DNA of 64,000 bases from an uncultured Prevotella sp. (GTDB lineage Bacteria > Bacteroidota > Bacteroidia > Bacteroidales > Bacteroidaceae): positions 1-64,000 of the forward strand of contig ONHQ01000010.1 in NCBI GenBank assembly GCA_900317685.1, in the 5' to 3' direction. The notes beneath the pieces were generated by a model, which was not told where the DNA came from, did no database searches, and was given only the letters and a program-made list of their open reading frames with translations. Positions 1 to 8,084 of the stretch are shown in pieces (position 1 is the first letter of the stretch; each line of letters begins with the position of its first letter). A program made the translations under genes and the position numbers.

Positions 1-123
1 GATTTGTGGTGAATACAAATATATAACGGAACTAGGCTTCTTTTTGTTTTGGGAAACTATTGAAAACATGCCTTACCAACGAGAAAAGCGGAAGAACCGA
101 AAAATAAATCCCTAAATAGCGCA

Positions 124-232
124 ACACGCATTACTCGCCAATAATTCATGAACAATTCGTGGGCAATTCATGAGAATTCGTGTTAAAGAGAACATGAATG
201 ACCACGAATGAACCACGAATTACTCATCAATT
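124..232. repeat. 109-bp direct repeat, copy 1
   Basis: This stretch aligns without gaps to 912-1020, differing at about 13 of 109 positions by hand count. It is rich in AATTCGTGG and its reverse complement CCACGAATT, so single strands could fold. The two copies bracket the toxin-antitoxin pair. Degenerate relatives of the same words occur at about 53255-53385, next to the second toxin-antitoxin pair. Confidence 0.85.
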
Positions 233-240
233 TAAAAGAC

Positions 241-615
241 TTATATTAACTTTCCTCCTTCTTGCAGTTCATCCACATCAAATCCTAATTCTTTAGCAAC
301 AATTCTGACCATATTACGGTCTACAGTATCAGCCTGATTATGATCGTAGATGAGCAACATCGCTACCTTACCGTTTTCTTCATCGACTGAAAACGTTAAA
401 GTGATGATGCGTGCACCTTTAGACTTTCCACCACCCTTAGACTTTATAGCCATTCTTATTTTACGAATACCTGGCTGTAGTAGATCTCCTTGAAATGGAT
501 TATCGGCCAAAGAATCTCTGAACTTCTCAATATCATTCATTAGACTCTTGTATTTCTTCCACAACGGCTTCGCCATATGGAGAAACTCTTGGGTAAATTC
601 AACGTTCCATTTCAC
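241..615 (-). CDS. RelE/ParE-type toxin
   Basis: A 124-residue protein with the size and layout of RelE/ParE-superfamily toxins. It has an N-terminal helical part (FTQEFLHMAKPLWKKYKSL), a central basic stretch (RKIRMAIKSKGGGKSKGAR) and a C-terminal strand region (VAMLLIYDHNQADTV). RelE-type members cleave mRNA on the ribosome and ParE-type members poison gyrase; the sequence alone does not tell which applies. The chosen start is a GTG at 615 because AGGAGG lies seven bases upstream. An upstream in-frame TTG at 636 has no such support. The start lies inside the 3' end of the antitoxin gene, so the two are translationally coupled. It ends just before a 109-bp repeat. Confidence 0.75.
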   Translation of the reverse strand: MKWNVEFTQEFLHMAKPLWKKYKSLMNDIEKFRDSLADNPFQGDLLQPGIRKIRMAIKSKGGGKSKGARIITLTFSVDEENGKVAMLLIYDHNQADTVDRNMVRIVAKELGFDVDELQEGGKLI

Positions 616-859
616 GTTTAAACTCCTCCCAATCAAGTAGCTTACCTTTACCTCTTCTTGCGTTCTTCACTTCGAGCAACGCCTTGTAAAGACTCTCGGA
701 CAAATCATTCTTACCAATGACTATATCATCATCAGAAATAGGAACAATCCGATAACTGCCCGCACGTGACTTTACCACCACGTCCTCTCCGCTTTGGGCA
801 GCCCCAACGTACTTAGCTTGGTTCGCCCTAAATTCTCTTCCTGTAAGTACTATCATCAT
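599..859 (-). CDS. Phd/YefM-type antitoxin
   Basis: An 86-residue protein. Its N-terminus (LTGREFRANQAKYVGAAQSG) matches the Phd/YefM DNA-binding fold, which usually reads like S-x-x-E-x-R-x-N-x-x-x-x-x-x. Its charged C-terminus (LDWEEFKREMER) is the part expected to wrap the toxin. Such antitoxins neutralise the partner and repress their own promoter. It is the first gene of the pair and overlaps the toxin gene. Two adjacent ATG codons (859 and 856) could start it. A TAnnTTTG element lies 23 bases upstream. Confidence 0.78.
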   Translation of the reverse strand: MMIVLTGREFRANQAKYVGAAQSGEDVVVKSRAGSYRIVPISDDDIVIGKNDLSESLYKALLEVKNARRGKGKLLDWEEFKREMER

Positions 860-881
860 CTACTGCTTTTATATTATGCCA

Positions 882-889
882 CAAAGATA
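882..889 (-). promoter_or_regulatory. Promoter -7 element of the antitoxin-toxin pair
   Basis: On the minus strand this reads TATCTTTG, the Bacteroidetes TAnnTTTG consensus, 23 bases before the antitoxin ATG. No clear TTTG -33 box is seen at the usual distance. Confidence 0.55.
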
Positions 890-911
890 CAATAAATTTC
901 TGAATATTGCC

Positions 912-1020
912 ACACGAATTACTCACAAATAATTCATGAGTAATTCGTGGGCAATTCACGAGCATTCGTGTCGAAGAGAACATGAATGGGCAGGAATGAA
1001 CCACGAATTACACATCAATT
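912..1020. repeat. 109-bp direct repeat, copy 2
   Basis: Direct-orientation partner of 124-232. It starts ACACGAATTACTC and ends ACACATCAATT. Together the two copies enclose the toxin-antitoxin pair and its promoter. Confidence 0.85.
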
Positions 1021-1130
1021 CATTCTGCTATGAGGAATGAGTGGTTAGTTGCTGGCGATTCTATGATTCAGGAAAAAGGACTTTATGTTCTTCAACAAAG
1101 ACATTCGTGGCTTCGGCATTGGCGTCTCGC

Positions 1131-1991
1131 CTACCCGATGGCAATCTTCAGCGCAGTCTTGTGCACCATGGGGATGTCGTGATAGTATTTCCGCCGGAGG
1201 TCGGCGAGCTTGCCGTACTTGCTGGGATCGTCGCTCTCGTCTTTCAGTGCCGTGCCACTGACACGCCGGTCAAAGGCGTTGCTGATGAGCCACGTGAGTT
1301 TGAAGGCGGCCGCGTCGTAGTTGAGTCCCTCCGGCCGGATGTTGGAGATGCAGTTGCGCTCGCTCTCCATACGCCCGAAATAGGGCTTATAGGTCATATA
1401 CACGCTCAAGCTGTCGGGTGAAGACAATCCAGGCCGTTCACCAATGAGTATGGCGACCAGCTTGGCGTGCATGAGTTCAGCAATGTCGTCGGCCAACGCC
1501 ACACGGCTCTGATGCGCCAGTACGACAGGGCCGAGCGACAGGTGGAGGTCACGCAGATAAGGCTGCAGGTGCTCCACGAGGTGAACGGCTTGCCTATGCA
1601 CAGCCTTCGACGAGAGGCCGTCGGCGATGACCAGGAGTACATCGCAACCGGGATAGTGCATGGCTTTGAGGCGTGCCCAGCTCTCGTCGGAGAGGCGGCG
1701 TCCGAGGTCGGGCCGCGTGATGAAGGTCTCGCGGTTGCCAGCCTTGCTGTCCACCTCAAAGGAGGTAAGGCCAAGGCGTTGCAGGTCCTCAGCGACGCGG
1801 CGGGCGTCGAACGGCATCTTGATGGAGTCGCGGGCACGGGCGTGTGCCAGTCGGAACTTCAGATAGTCGTCGGTGAGTACGCTGCTGCCCGTACGTCCAA
1901 GGGCGATGCGGGCGTCGGTGAACTGCCGAAGCCATGCCCAGCAATCACTTTCCTCCAAATGCTGTGTTCTGATACTGATCTCTGTTTCCAT
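1131..1991 (-). CDS. eutC: Ethanolamine ammonia-lyase small subunit
   Basis: A 286-residue EutC subunit. With EutB it forms the adenosylcobalamin-dependent lyase that converts ethanolamine to acetaldehyde and ammonia. Recognisable EutC stretches are FTDARIALGRTG near the N-terminus, KFRLAHARARDS, CDVLLVIADGLSSKAVH, VAILIGERPGLSSPDSLSVY and ERNCISNIRPEG. The start at 1991 (METEISIRTQ) gives the normal family length. The longer frame would read back into a noncoding inverted repeat. It is the last gene of the permease-eutB-eutC operon and lies 264 bases after eutB, a wide gap filled with repeats. No microcompartment or reactivase genes are nearby. Confidence 0.95.
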   Translation of the reverse strand: METEISIRTQHLEESDCWAWLRQFTDARIALGRTGSSVLTDDYLKFRLAHARARDSIKMPFDARRVAEDLQRLGLTSFEVDSKAGNRETFITRPDLGRRLSDESWARLKAMHYPGCDVLLVIADGLSSKAVHRQAVHLVEHLQPYLRDLHLSLGPVVLAHQSRVALADDIAELMHAKLVAILIGERPGLSSPDSLSVYMTYKPYFGRMESERNCISNIRPEGLNYDAAAFKLTWLISNAFDRRVSGTALKDESDDPSKYGKLADLRRKYYHDIPMVHKTALKIAIG

Positions 1992-2009
1992 GATGAGTGA
2001 TAGTTTGCT

Positions 2010-2111
2010 CCCCCTTGGCAAAGCGCGGGCGGAAGAGGGGCGCGGCTGGTTGTAACCAGCCGAACAGAACTGGCGCACCAAAAGGGCGGCTCTGTGCTTT
2101 GCCCAAGGGGG
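2010..2111. repeat. Nested inverted-repeat element in the eutB-eutC gap
   Basis: The outer arms 2010-2024 and 2096-2111 are reverse complements apart from one bulged base. Inside is a second perfect hairpin, with stem CGGCTGGTT at 2043-2051, a two-base loop, and the matching arm 2054-2062. The element ends about 18 bases before the eutC start. It could shape translation or decay of the eutC mRNA, or be a MITE-like repeat. No B12-box-like motif was seen. Confidence 0.7.
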
Positions 2112-2181
2112 CTGTCTTTTATACATTCTTACTTTAGCAACAGTGGGCTACGAGGGTGAGGCCACCCCCCTTGCAGGTAAT

Positions 2182-2249
2182 CACTCCCCTCTCCCCTTGG
2201 AGAGGGGTTGGGGGTGAGGCGTCTATTTGAGAGGGGTTGGGGGTGAGGC
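2182..2249. repeat. REP-like palindrome, copy A, plus partial copy
   Basis: The stem CCCCTCTCC pairs with GGAGAGGGG across a four-base loop and is followed by a GGGGGTGAGGC tail. A second half-copy follows at 2229-2249. The same element recurs at 7844-7884 and 23681-23718. It sits directly after the eutB stop codon. Confidence 0.8.
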
Positions 2250-2255
2250 TTCTAT

Positions 2256-3629
2256 TTAGCTCACCAGCTTCATCAGCGCGTGGTTGGGTGCGGCTTGCAG
2301 GATACGGCCGTCGCGGTTGAAGAGCTTCATGTCCTCCAGCCATTTCTCGAACTCCGGCGTCGGTTTTTTGCCGAGCATCTTACGCGTGGCGATGATGTCG
2401 TGGAAACTCGTGCTCTGGTAACCGAGCATGATGTCATCGGCACCGGGAATGCCCATGACATAGTTCACGCCCGCCACGCCGAGGAGCAAGAGCAGGTTGT
2501 CCATGTCGTCCTGGTCGGCCTCAGCATGATTGGTATAGCAGATGTCGCAGCCCATCGGCACGCCCATGAGCTTACCGCAGAAGTGGTCTTCGAGTCCGGC
2601 GCGCGTGATCTGCTTGCCGTCGTAGAGATATTCCGGTCCGATGAAGCCCACCACCGTGTTGACGAGCAACGGATGGTAGCGGCGGGCCACGGCGTAGCAG
2701 CGCGCCTCGCACGTCTGTTCGTCCACGCCAAAGTTAGCGTCTGAGGAGAGTGCCGAGCCCTGTCCCGTCTCGAAATACATACAGTTGTCGCCCACGGTAC
2801 CCCGGTGCAGACTCTTCACAGCCTCGTAGCCCTCGTCGAGCAGTTTCAGGTTGATGCCGAAGCCCGCATTGGATTTCTCCGTCCCGGCAATGCTTTGGAA
2901 GAGCAGGTCGAGCGGTGCACCACGGTTGATCATCTCGATGCCCGTGGTGATATGACTGAGCACGCAGCTCTGTGTCGGTATGTCATAGCCCGAGATGATA
3001 CCGTCGAGCATCTTCTCCATCTCTATGAGCAAGGGTAGCGAGTCGCTTGCGGGGTTGATGCCGATGACAGCGTCACCACAGCCGTACATCAGTCCGTCGA
3101 TGATACTCGCGGCGATGCCTTTGAGGTCGTCGGTAGGACTGTTGGGCTGCAGGCGTGAGGCCATACATCCTTTCAAGCCTATGGTATCCCGGAACGCCGT
3201 TTCCACATGGCATTTCTGCGCCGCGAGGACGAGGTCCTGGTTGCGCATGATCTTTGAGACAGCGGCCGCCATCTCCGGTGTGATGCCCGGCGCGACGTCC
3301 GCAAGCATCTCCGTGGTGGTGTGATCGTTGAGGATCCAGTTGCGGAACTCCCCGACGGTGAGGCTGCTGATAGGCTCGAAGGCCTTGACATCGTGCGTGT
3401 CGATGATCAGCCGCGTGACCTCGTCCTTGTCGTAGTCGATGAGCGGCTCCTCCAGGAAGCGGCGCAGCGGCACGTCGGCGAGGCACATCTGTGCGGCCAC
3501 ATGCTCTTCCATCGTCTTGGCAGCAATGCCGGCCAACTGGTCTCCCGACCTGATCGGTGTGGCCTTGGCCATGAGCGCCTTCAGGTCAGGAAACGCATAA
3601 GAGGTTTGTTCTATGGTGATTCTATACAT
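2256..3629 (-). CDS. eutB: Ethanolamine ammonia-lyase large subunit
   Basis: The 457-residue catalytic EutB subunit, of normal family length. It forms a TIM barrel holding adenosylcobalamin and the substrate. Family stretches include DAVIGINPASDS, SCVLSHITTGIEMI, LLFQSIAGTEKSNAGFGI, GQGSALSSDANFGVDEQTCE, NTVVGFIGPEYLYDG, and MGCDICYTNHAEADQDDMDN. The start at 3629 (MYRITIEQ) removes 26 unlikely residues of a longer frame. It lies 14 bases downstream of the permease gene, so the two are co-transcribed. Function needs imported or salvaged cobalamin. Confidence 0.96.
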   Translation of the reverse strand: MYRITIEQTSYAFPDLKALMAKATPIRSGDQLAGIAAKTMEEHVAAQMCLADVPLRRFLEEPLIDYDKDEVTRLIIDTHDVKAFEPISSLTVGEFRNWILNDHTTTEMLADVAPGITPEMAAAVSKIMRNQDLVLAAQKCHVETAFRDTIGLKGCMASRLQPNSPTDDLKGIAASIIDGLMYGCGDAVIGINPASDSLPLLIEMEKMLDGIISGYDIPTQSCVLSHITTGIEMINRGAPLDLLFQSIAGTEKSNAGFGINLKLLDEGYEAVKSLHRGTVGDNCMYFETGQGSALSSDANFGVDEQTCEARCYAVARRYHPLLVNTVVGFIGPEYLYDGKQITRAGLEDHFCGKLMGVPMGCDICYTNHAEADQDDMDNLLLLLGVAGVNYVMGIPGADDIMLGYQSTSFHDIIATRKMLGKKPTPEFEKWLEDMKLFNRDGRILQAAPNHALMKLVS

Positions 3630-3643
3630 AGGCGATACGAAGA

Positions 3644-5182
3644 CTAAACGAGGATGGGGATGAGATAGATGGCCAGTGCCACGACAGTGACGATGGCAGT
3701 GCCCCATGCCCAGATCTTGTATTCCTTGTCGATATGCCGCTTCTCCGTCACTGTGGGCTCGTCGATCTCGCCGATCTCCTCTTCGAGCGTCGGCATCACG
3801 TCTTTGTGGCCACGGGTGTAGAGGAAGAAGTAAGCCAGGGAGGCCACGCCGATGATGGCGGCGGTGATCAGAGCCATGCGGTCAGCGAAGCAGAGCATGA
3901 AGGCATAGACGACGATCGTGAACCAACTGCCGAAGACGCCCATCGGGGCTTTGTAGGGTCGCTTGAGGTCGGGATATTTCTTCTTCAGTCCGAGATAAGC
4001 CAGACAGCCAATCATGTAGCACACAGCCAAAGAAATGAGTGACACCGAGGCGATGTAGGTGATGGAGTTTGTGGCGATGAGGATGAAGTTGATGATACCC
4101 ACGAGGAGGATGGCGTTGTTGGGCGTGTTGAAGCGCGGGCTGATCTTTCCGAGGAACTTCGGCAGGCTGTGATCCTCAGCCATCGTGTAGATATAGCGGG
4201 CAGGAGCGGCAATGCCGGGGTTGATCGTGCTCAGGTCTCCACCGAAGGTGATGGCGATACAGAGCAGGATGATCGGGGCACCGACGAGTCCGGCGGCTTT
4301 CAGACCCTCAGCATAGGGCGCATCTGAGGCACCGATCATACCATAGAATTCAGGACTGACCAGGGCCACGAGGAACCACTGGAACAGAGCGTTGACGGCA
4401 AACACCAGGAACACGCTGAGCTTCAGCGCGCGCGGCAAGGTATACTGTGGGAATTTGGTCTCACCACCTACCGAGCAGCAGGTCTCAAAACCGGTGTAGC
4501 ACCACCACACGAGTCCAAAGATATACATCATCTCGCTGAACGGCGGCAACTTGTCCATGGTGAATCCACCGAAATACTCGAGGTGTACGTGGGGAATCAT
4601 ATAGCAGAACCACAGGATCGTCATACCCCAGAAGAAGAAGATGAATCCGTTTTGCACCTTACCACTCTGCTTGATGCCAAGGCAGTTGATGACAAGAAAG
4701 ATCGCCACAAGACTGCATGCGATCACACGGTCGTCGATCATGGAGATGTCAACGCCCAGGGCACTCATGAGTATCTTGAAGTAGTTGGAGAAAGCCAGCG
4801 TCTCGCCGGCCCCGATGCCGACCACAGAGATGATATACTGCCACCCGGCGATGATGGCCCATACCTTGTTGAGTCCACGCTTGGCGTAGTTGTATGTGCC
4901 ACCGGCCTCAGGCAGTACGGCAGCCATCTCGCCGTAGATCATACAGGGCCAGATGCTCACGAGCAGCGAGAGAAAGGTGAAGACGATGATCCAGGGGCCC
5001 ACCAGTCCCACCTGCGCGCTGCCGCACGTGAAGATACCGACACCTACTACGGTGCCGATGGTCATGCCTATTGATTCTTTGAGTCCCAGGACTCTTACCA
5101 GTCCCGGCGCTTTCGCTTGTACTTGAGAGGCGCTTGCTGTAGCTATAGTAGCGGCAACCGCTGTTGATGGGTTCGGCTTCAT
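3644..5182 (-). CDS. APC-family permease, probably for ethanolamine
   Basis: A 512-residue inner-membrane permease of the amino acid-polyamine-organocation superfamily, with about twelve hydrophobic helices. The N-terminal glycine-rich substrate-binding loop (GTVVGVGIFTCGSAQVG) and the motif WPCMIYGEMAAVLPEAGGTY match this superfamily. The gene starts the operon with eutB and eutC, which makes ethanolamine the likely substrate; a Eat-type permease is the closest idea. Direct sequence evidence for specificity is not visible. The long charged C-terminal loop (EEEIGEIDEPTVTEKRHID) lies between the last two membrane segments. An ATG at 5182 is preferred over a TTG six bases upstream. Confidence 0.85.
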   Translation of the reverse strand: MKPNPSTAVAATIATASASQVQAKAPGLVRVLGLKESIGMTIGTVVGVGIFTCGSAQVGLVGPWIIVFTFLSLLVSIWPCMIYGEMAAVLPEAGGTYNYAKRGLNKVWAIIAGWQYIISVVGIGAGETLAFSNYFKILMSALGVDISMIDDRVIACSLVAIFLVINCLGIKQSGKVQNGFIFFFWGMTILWFCYMIPHVHLEYFGGFTMDKLPPFSEMMYIFGLVWWCYTGFETCCSVGGETKFPQYTLPRALKLSVFLVFAVNALFQWFLVALVSPEFYGMIGASDAPYAEGLKAAGLVGAPIILLCIAITFGGDLSTINPGIAAPARYIYTMAEDHSLPKFLGKISPRFNTPNNAILLVGIINFILIATNSITYIASVSLISLAVCYMIGCLAYLGLKKKYPDLKRPYKAPMGVFGSWFTIVVYAFMLCFADRMALITAAIIGVASLAYFFLYTRGHKDVMPTLEEEIGEIDEPTVTEKRHIDKEYKIWAWGTAIVTVVALAIYLIPILV

Positions 5183-5238
5183 AAGCAATAAGTTTTAATT
5201 CTTCCTACTTTTGTTATCACTAATTTATTATCCTGCTG

Positions 5239-5270
5239 CAAAAGTAATCAAATTGTCAGCAACACGCAAC
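5239..5270 (-). promoter_or_regulatory. Promoter of the permease-eutBC operon
   Basis: On the minus strand TACTTTTG (5239-5246) fits TAnnTTTG. A weak -33 box GTTG lies at 5267-5270, 20 bases upstream. This leaves a leader of about 50 bases before the permease ATG. Confidence 0.6.
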
Positions 5271-5471
5271 TATTAGTTACAATAAGTTTAATATAAAACT
5301 AATATTGCTTTCACTAAGCTTTGAAAAAGCGGAGTTAAAAGTAATATTGAAATGATTTATTGGGATAAAGCTTACAGATTGACATATTATTGACCTATAT
5401 CAATGACGCAATGCTTTTCGTAACTACATAAGCATGAATGTGATGGAAGAGAGCGTTCGCTATTGGCCATA

Positions 5472-5565
5472 AAACAAAAAGCCATCCCTTTCTCACGAAA
5501 AGGATGGTCTGGATAGTTGAATAAAAAAGCTGTTGTAACTAACGAACGATATATATTTCTTTTCA
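5472..5565 (-). ncRNA. Candidate small RNA with own promoter and terminator
   Basis: A strong leftward promoter at 5570-5601 is followed within about 60-85 bases by a hairpin (CCATCC at 5482-5487 pairing with GGATGG at 5502-5507) and then a T-rich run on the minus strand (5470-5480). No credible reading frame lies between them; the only open frame starts with TTG and has no family resemblance. An RNA of about 90 bases is predicted. The alternative is an attenuated leader of the permease operon, which however has its own promoter 230 bases further on. The rest of the 5183-5832 gap shows no gene. Confidence 0.5.
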
Positions 5566-5569
5566 GTTG

Positions 5570-5601
5570 CAAAGATAGGTGTTTTATTTAATATACCCAA
5601 A
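5570..5601 (-). promoter_or_regulatory. Promoter of the candidate small RNA
   Basis: The minus strand reads TTTG (5598-5601), a spacer of 20, then TATCTTTG (5570-5577). This is a full match to the Bacteroidetes sigma-ABfr consensus, with no coding gene immediately downstream. Confidence 0.65.
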
Positions 5602-5763
5602 TGTTCACGTGTGAAAATATGGTAAAATTCAGCCAAGGCGCATTTTTTATCAACAAACGATAACCAAAAACTACACAAAAGCGAGGAAACGGCAAGAAAA
5701 GGATAGAGAAGCCCTTTGGCGTCGCACCGTGAGTGGAAGAAGAAATAATTGTTGTTATTTTAT

Positions 5764-5794
5764 TTTGTATTTCCCTTAGTTTCCCGTAACTTTG
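5764..5794 (+). promoter_or_regulatory. Promoter of the aryl-polyene-like operon
   Basis: TTTG at 5764-5767, a spacer of 19, then TAACTTTG at 5787-5794: a full consensus match, 38 bases before the first gene of the operon. No comparably strong promoter was noticed inside the following 17 kb. Confidence 0.75.
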
Positions 5795-5832
5795 CATAAT
5801 CTTATATATTATATGGTATAGCATACACAAAT

Positions 5833-6564
5833 ATGAAATATATCTTGGTTACTGGAGGCTCCCGCGGCATCGGCCGTGCCGTCTGCATCCGGTTGGCACA
5901 GATGGGGCTGCCCATCATCATCAACTATCGCAGCAACGAGGCGGCCGCCAAGGAGACGCAGCAACTGGTAGAGGCGCAGGGCGTGAATGCCGAACTGATG
6001 CCTTTCGACGTCTGTGACGAGGCGCAGGTGAGCAAAGCACTCGACACCTGGGAGGACGCGCATCCCGACGACTACATCTCTGTCCTCGTCAACAATGCGG
6101 GCATCCGTCGCGACGGCGTGATGTTTATGATGAGCGACGACGACTGGCACGACGTGCTGCGCACCACCCTCGACGGCTTCTTCTTCCTCACCCGCCGCAT
6201 CCTGAAACATGTCATGCCGCGCCATCACGGGGGCCGCATCATCAACATCGCCTCGCTCTCGGGCGTCAAGGGACTGCCCGGGCAGGCCAACTACAGCGCT
6301 GCGAAGGCCGGACTCATCGGTGCCACGAAGGCACTCGCCCTGGAGACCGCCGCCCGCAACGTCACCGTCAACGCCGTGGCACCGGGCTTTGTAGAGACCG
6401 ACATGACGAAAGACCTCAACGAGGACACGCTGAAGCAGATGATACCGATGAAGCGTTTCGCCAAGCCGGAAGAGATCGCAGAGGTCGTCGCCTTCCTCGC
6501 CTCGCCGGGGGCCGCCTATATCACGGGTGAGGTCATCAACGTCAACGGCGGACTGTACACATAA
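5833..6564 (+). CDS. FabG-type 3-ketoacyl-ACP reductase of the polyene operon
   Basis: A 243-residue short-chain dehydrogenase. The cofactor motif TGGSRGIG is at residues 7-14 and NNAG at 87-90. Catalytic Ser141, Tyr154 and Lys158 lie in the order expected for FabG. It should reduce ACP-bound 3-keto groups with NADPH after each condensation. It is the first gene of the plus-strand operon and precedes a ketosynthase, as ApeQ does in aryl polyene clusters. A housekeeping fatty-acid role is possible in principle but the surrounding genes argue for the pathway-specific one. Confidence 0.9.
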   Translation: MKYILVTGGSRGIGRAVCIRLAQMGLPIIINYRSNEAAAKETQQLVEAQGVNAELMPFDVCDEAQVSKALDTWEDAHPDDYISVLVNNAGIRRDGVMFMMSDDDWHDVLRTTLDGFFFLTRRILKHVMPRHHGGRIINIASLSGVKGLPGQANYSAAKAGLIGATKALALETAARNVTVNAVAPGFVETDMTKDLNEDTLKQMIPMKRFAKPEEIAEVVAFLASPGAAYITGEVINVNGGLYT

Positions 6565-6629
6565 GCAGCAGACGCCATCTCGTCGCTGTTCACACATCAT
6601 CAACCAACGTAAATCATAGGAAATCCACA

Positions 6630-7883
6630 ATGCATAGAGTAGTCATCACCGGCATGGGCATCTGGTCATGCCTGGGTACCGACCTCGACAGCGTGACGCA
6701 GTCGCTCCACGACGGCAAGTCGGGTATCGGCATACAACCCGAACGACTGACCTACGGCTATCGCTCGGCACTCACAGGTATCGTTCCCGAGCCGGTCATT
6801 ACCAAGAAAGACATTAACCGCCATACCCGCGCCGGTATGTCGGAAGAGGCGCGCTACGCCTATATGGCCAGCCGGCAGGCCTTCGCTCAAGCCGGCATCG
6901 ACGATGCTTATCTGCTCGACAACGAAGTAGGCTGCATCTTTGGCAATGACTCATCGGCCAAGCCGGTCATCGAGGCCGCGAAGATCATGGACGAGAAACA
7001 CGACACCGCCATGCTGGGCTATGGCTGTGTCTTCCAGTCGATGAACTCTACGGTGAACATGAACCTCAGCACGATCTTCCACATCCGTGGCGTGAACTTC
7101 ACCGTCAGCGCGGCCTGCGCCAGTGGCAGCCACAGCATCGGCCTGAGCTATATGCTCATCAAGCAAGGCCTCCAGGACATGGTGCTCTGCGGTGGCGCAC
7201 AGGAGACGAACTACTACGCCATGGCATCCTTCGATGCCCTGAGTGCGTTCTCCATCCGCATGGACGAGCCGACGAAGGCCAGCAGGCCCTTTGACCGCGA
7301 CCGCGACGGACTGGTGCCCAGCGGTGGCGCCGCCGCGCTGGTGCTCGAAGACTATGACCATGCGGTGGCGCGCGGGGCGACCATCCTCGCCGAGGTCTGC
7401 GGCTACGGCTTCTCAAGCAACGGCGGCGGCATCTCCACACCAAGCGACCAGGGCTGCCGCATCGCCATGCAACGCGCGATGGACGACGCCGGCGTCACGG
7501 CCGACGACATCGACTATGTCAACGCCCACGCTACCTCAACACCGCAAGGCGACATGTACGAGGCGCAGGCGCTGCGTGAGCTCTTCCTCGGAAAACACGC
7601 CCTGATCAGTTCCACGAAGTCTCTCACCGGTCACGAATGCTGGATGGCGGGAGCCAGCGAGGCGGTCTATTGCACGCTGATGATGCAGCACGGCTTCGTA
7701 GCACCTAACCTTAACTTCGAGCATCCCGACGAATACAGTGAGGGACTCAACATCACACCCGTCACCGTGGAAACGCCTTTGAATACCGTGCTGAGCAATT
7801 CCTTCGGATTCGGAGGAACGAATTCGGCACTGGTGTTAAGGCAGCCTCACCCCCTTACCCCTCTCCAAAGGAGAGGGGAGTGA
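6630..7883 (+). CDS. FabF-type ketosynthase with a repeat-encoded C-terminus
   Basis: A 417-residue 3-oxoacyl-ACP synthase. The thiolase-fold nucleophile is Cys163 (VSAACASGSHSIG), followed by the two histidines in VNAHATSTPQGD and KSLTGHECWMAGA, so it is expected to be active. The fold ends with the usual SNSFGFGGTNSALVLR. The last twelve residues after RQ come from a REP-like palindrome that also supplies the TGA stop, so the natural end has been overwritten. It condenses malonyl-ACP units in polyene assembly. It lies 65 bases after the reductase. Confidence 0.9.
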   Translation: MHRVVITGMGIWSCLGTDLDSVTQSLHDGKSGIGIQPERLTYGYRSALTGIVPEPVITKKDINRHTRAGMSEEARYAYMASRQAFAQAGIDDAYLLDNEVGCIFGNDSSAKPVIEAAKIMDEKHDTAMLGYGCVFQSMNSTVNMNLSTIFHIRGVNFTVSAACASGSHSIGLSYMLIKQGLQDMVLCGGAQETNYYAMASFDALSAFSIRMDEPTKASRPFDRDRDGLVPSGGAAALVLEDYDHAVARGATILAEVCGYGFSSNGGGISTPSDQGCRIAMQRAMDDAGVTADDIDYVNAHATSTPQGDMYEAQALRELFLGKHALISSTKSLTGHECWMAGASEAVYCTLMMQHGFVAPNLNFEHPDEYSEGLNITPVTVETPLNTVLSNSFGFGGTNSALVLRQPHPLTPLQRRGE

Positions 7884-7884
7884 T
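7844..7884. repeat. REP-like palindrome, copy B, inside a coding region
   Basis: The perfect stem CCCCTCTCC (7858-7866) and GGAGAGGGG (7870-7878) encloses a three-base loop, preceded by GCCTCACCCCCTTA. It encodes the last residues and the stop of the upstream ketosynthase. It is the inverse orientation of copies at 2182 and 23681. Confidence 0.85.
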
Positions 7885-7986
7885 ATGCTTCAAGAAAAAC
7901 AAAGCAACACACTGGGAGAATGAGAGTGACAGGATGAACGGGATGAACGGATGAAACAGAGCAACAACAACAAGGATGGCGTTAAG

Positions 7987-8050
7987 GGCATTCAAAGGCA
8001 ACATCACCGGCATCCGAAGGCAACATCACCGGCATTGGAGGGCAACATAC
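7987..8050. repeat. 22-bp tandem repeat, about three units
   Basis: Units GGCATTCAAAGGCAACATCA(CC), 7987-8008, then 8009-8030 and a partial 8031-8050. It fills much of the 201-base gap between the ketosynthase and the next gene; the rest of the gap shows nothing recognisable. Confidence 0.8.
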
Positions 8051-8084
8051 AGATTAAAAGGATAAATCATAAAAAGGAAAGAAG

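Noticed and set aside
2112-2130. Sequencing-adapter or IS-end-like CTGTCTTTTATACATTC
   Set aside because: It resembles the Tn5 mosaic end but differs at about five of 19 positions, and the flanking sequence is continuous.
1992-2255. Cobalamin riboswitch before eutC
   Set aside because: EutBC needs B12, but no B12-box-like motif was found; the structure is a simple nested inverted repeat.
1131-5182. Bacterial microcompartment locus
   Set aside because: Only permease, eutB and eutC are present; no shell-protein or eutA-like genes were seen.
5387-5572. Short minus-strand reading frame
   Set aside because: It starts with TTG at the promoter itself, crosses a terminator hairpin and has no recognisable features.
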